A stretch of 6,704 bases of DNA, taken from assembly GCA_963640555.1 (NCBI GenBank), contig CAVHZB010000097.1, positions 1-6,704 on the forward strand, read 5' to 3'. This DNA is from F23-B02 sp963640555 (lineage in GTDB: Bacteria; Bacillota; Clostridia; Oscillospirales; Oscillospiraceae). This document shows positions 6,670-6,704 of the stretch, one piece after another (the stretch's first letter is position 1; every line of letters begins with the position of its first letter). The position numbers were made by a program, and so were the translations under genes. The notes beneath the pieces are model-generated. The model was not told the DNA's origin. It ran no database searches and saw nothing but the letters and a program-made list of their open reading frames with translations.

Positions 6670-6698
6670 ATTATATTACAATTTTACTATATATGCAA
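6670..6698 (-). promoter_or_regulatory. Candidate sigma-A-type promoter for the CPBP protease gene
   Basis: On the minus strand a perfect -10 box TATAAT (6675-6670) is preceded, with an ideal 17-bp spacer, by TTGCAT (6698-6693), matching the first three bases of the -35 consensus TTGACA. The surrounding DNA is A/T-rich, unlike the genes. Transcription would start near 6663, leaving a leader of about 38 nt before the GTG start. It may also drive the downstream four-gene block by read-through, since no clear terminator separates them. Confidence 0.65.
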
Positions 6699-6704
6699 TC
6701 AGTT

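Noticed and set aside
1..6704. Mobile elements, CRISPR arrays, tRNA or rRNA genes
   Set aside because: No transposase or integrase motifs, no regularly spaced direct repeats and no recognisable RNA gene were seen; the window is filled almost entirely by protein-coding genes on one strand.

Overview
The window reads as chromosomal DNA from a Gram-positive, probably clostridial, bacterium (Oscillospiraceae/Lachnospiraceae type). This is inferred from strong Shine-Dalgarno sites, roughly balanced base composition by eye, and a cell-envelope gene set typical of Firmicutes: a CDP-glycerol glycerophosphotransferase family protein, a YidC-like/alkaline-phosphatase-superfamily membrane protein, and LicC/LicA-type phosphocholine enzymes. 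All convincing genes lie on the minus strand, so the biological reading order runs from the right end of the window to the left.

Right end (6625-6704): a good sigma-A-like promoter (TATAAT, 17 bp spacer, TTGCAT) precedes a GTG-started CPBP-family intramembrane protease (5986-6624). A 101-bp gap follows (5885-5985). It holds two adjacent perfect inverted repeats that could form two RNA hairpins or bind a regulator; neither has a U-tract.

Main block (96-5884): four tightly packed genes. First is a membrane-anchored CDP-glycerol glycerophosphotransferase family protein. After 1 nt comes a 918-residue protein joining a YidC/Oxa1-like membrane region, further transmembrane helices and an extracytoplasmic alkaline-phosphatase/sulfatase-fold domain. 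After 12 nt comes a LicC-like phosphocholine cytidylyltransferase with a C-terminal extension. Last, overlapping by 8 nt, is a LicA-like choline kinase. The spacing implies one transcript with translational coupling. A further small ORF opens at 77 and runs off the left edge, so the operon may continue.

Together the genes suggest assembly of a glycerophosphate-containing surface polymer plus its decoration with phosphocholine. LicA would phosphorylate choline and LicC would make CDP-choline. The first gene would use CDP-glycerol (or a related CDP-polyol) on the cytoplasmic face, and the fusion protein would act on a phospho-substituent or lipid-linked precursor outside. No LicD-type phosphocholine transferase and no choline transporter are visible, so the final transfer step is unexplained here. 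The most interesting item is the YidC-like/phosphatase-superfamily fusion, whose insertase-like part appears to lack the conserved groove arginine of Gram-positive YidC proteins.
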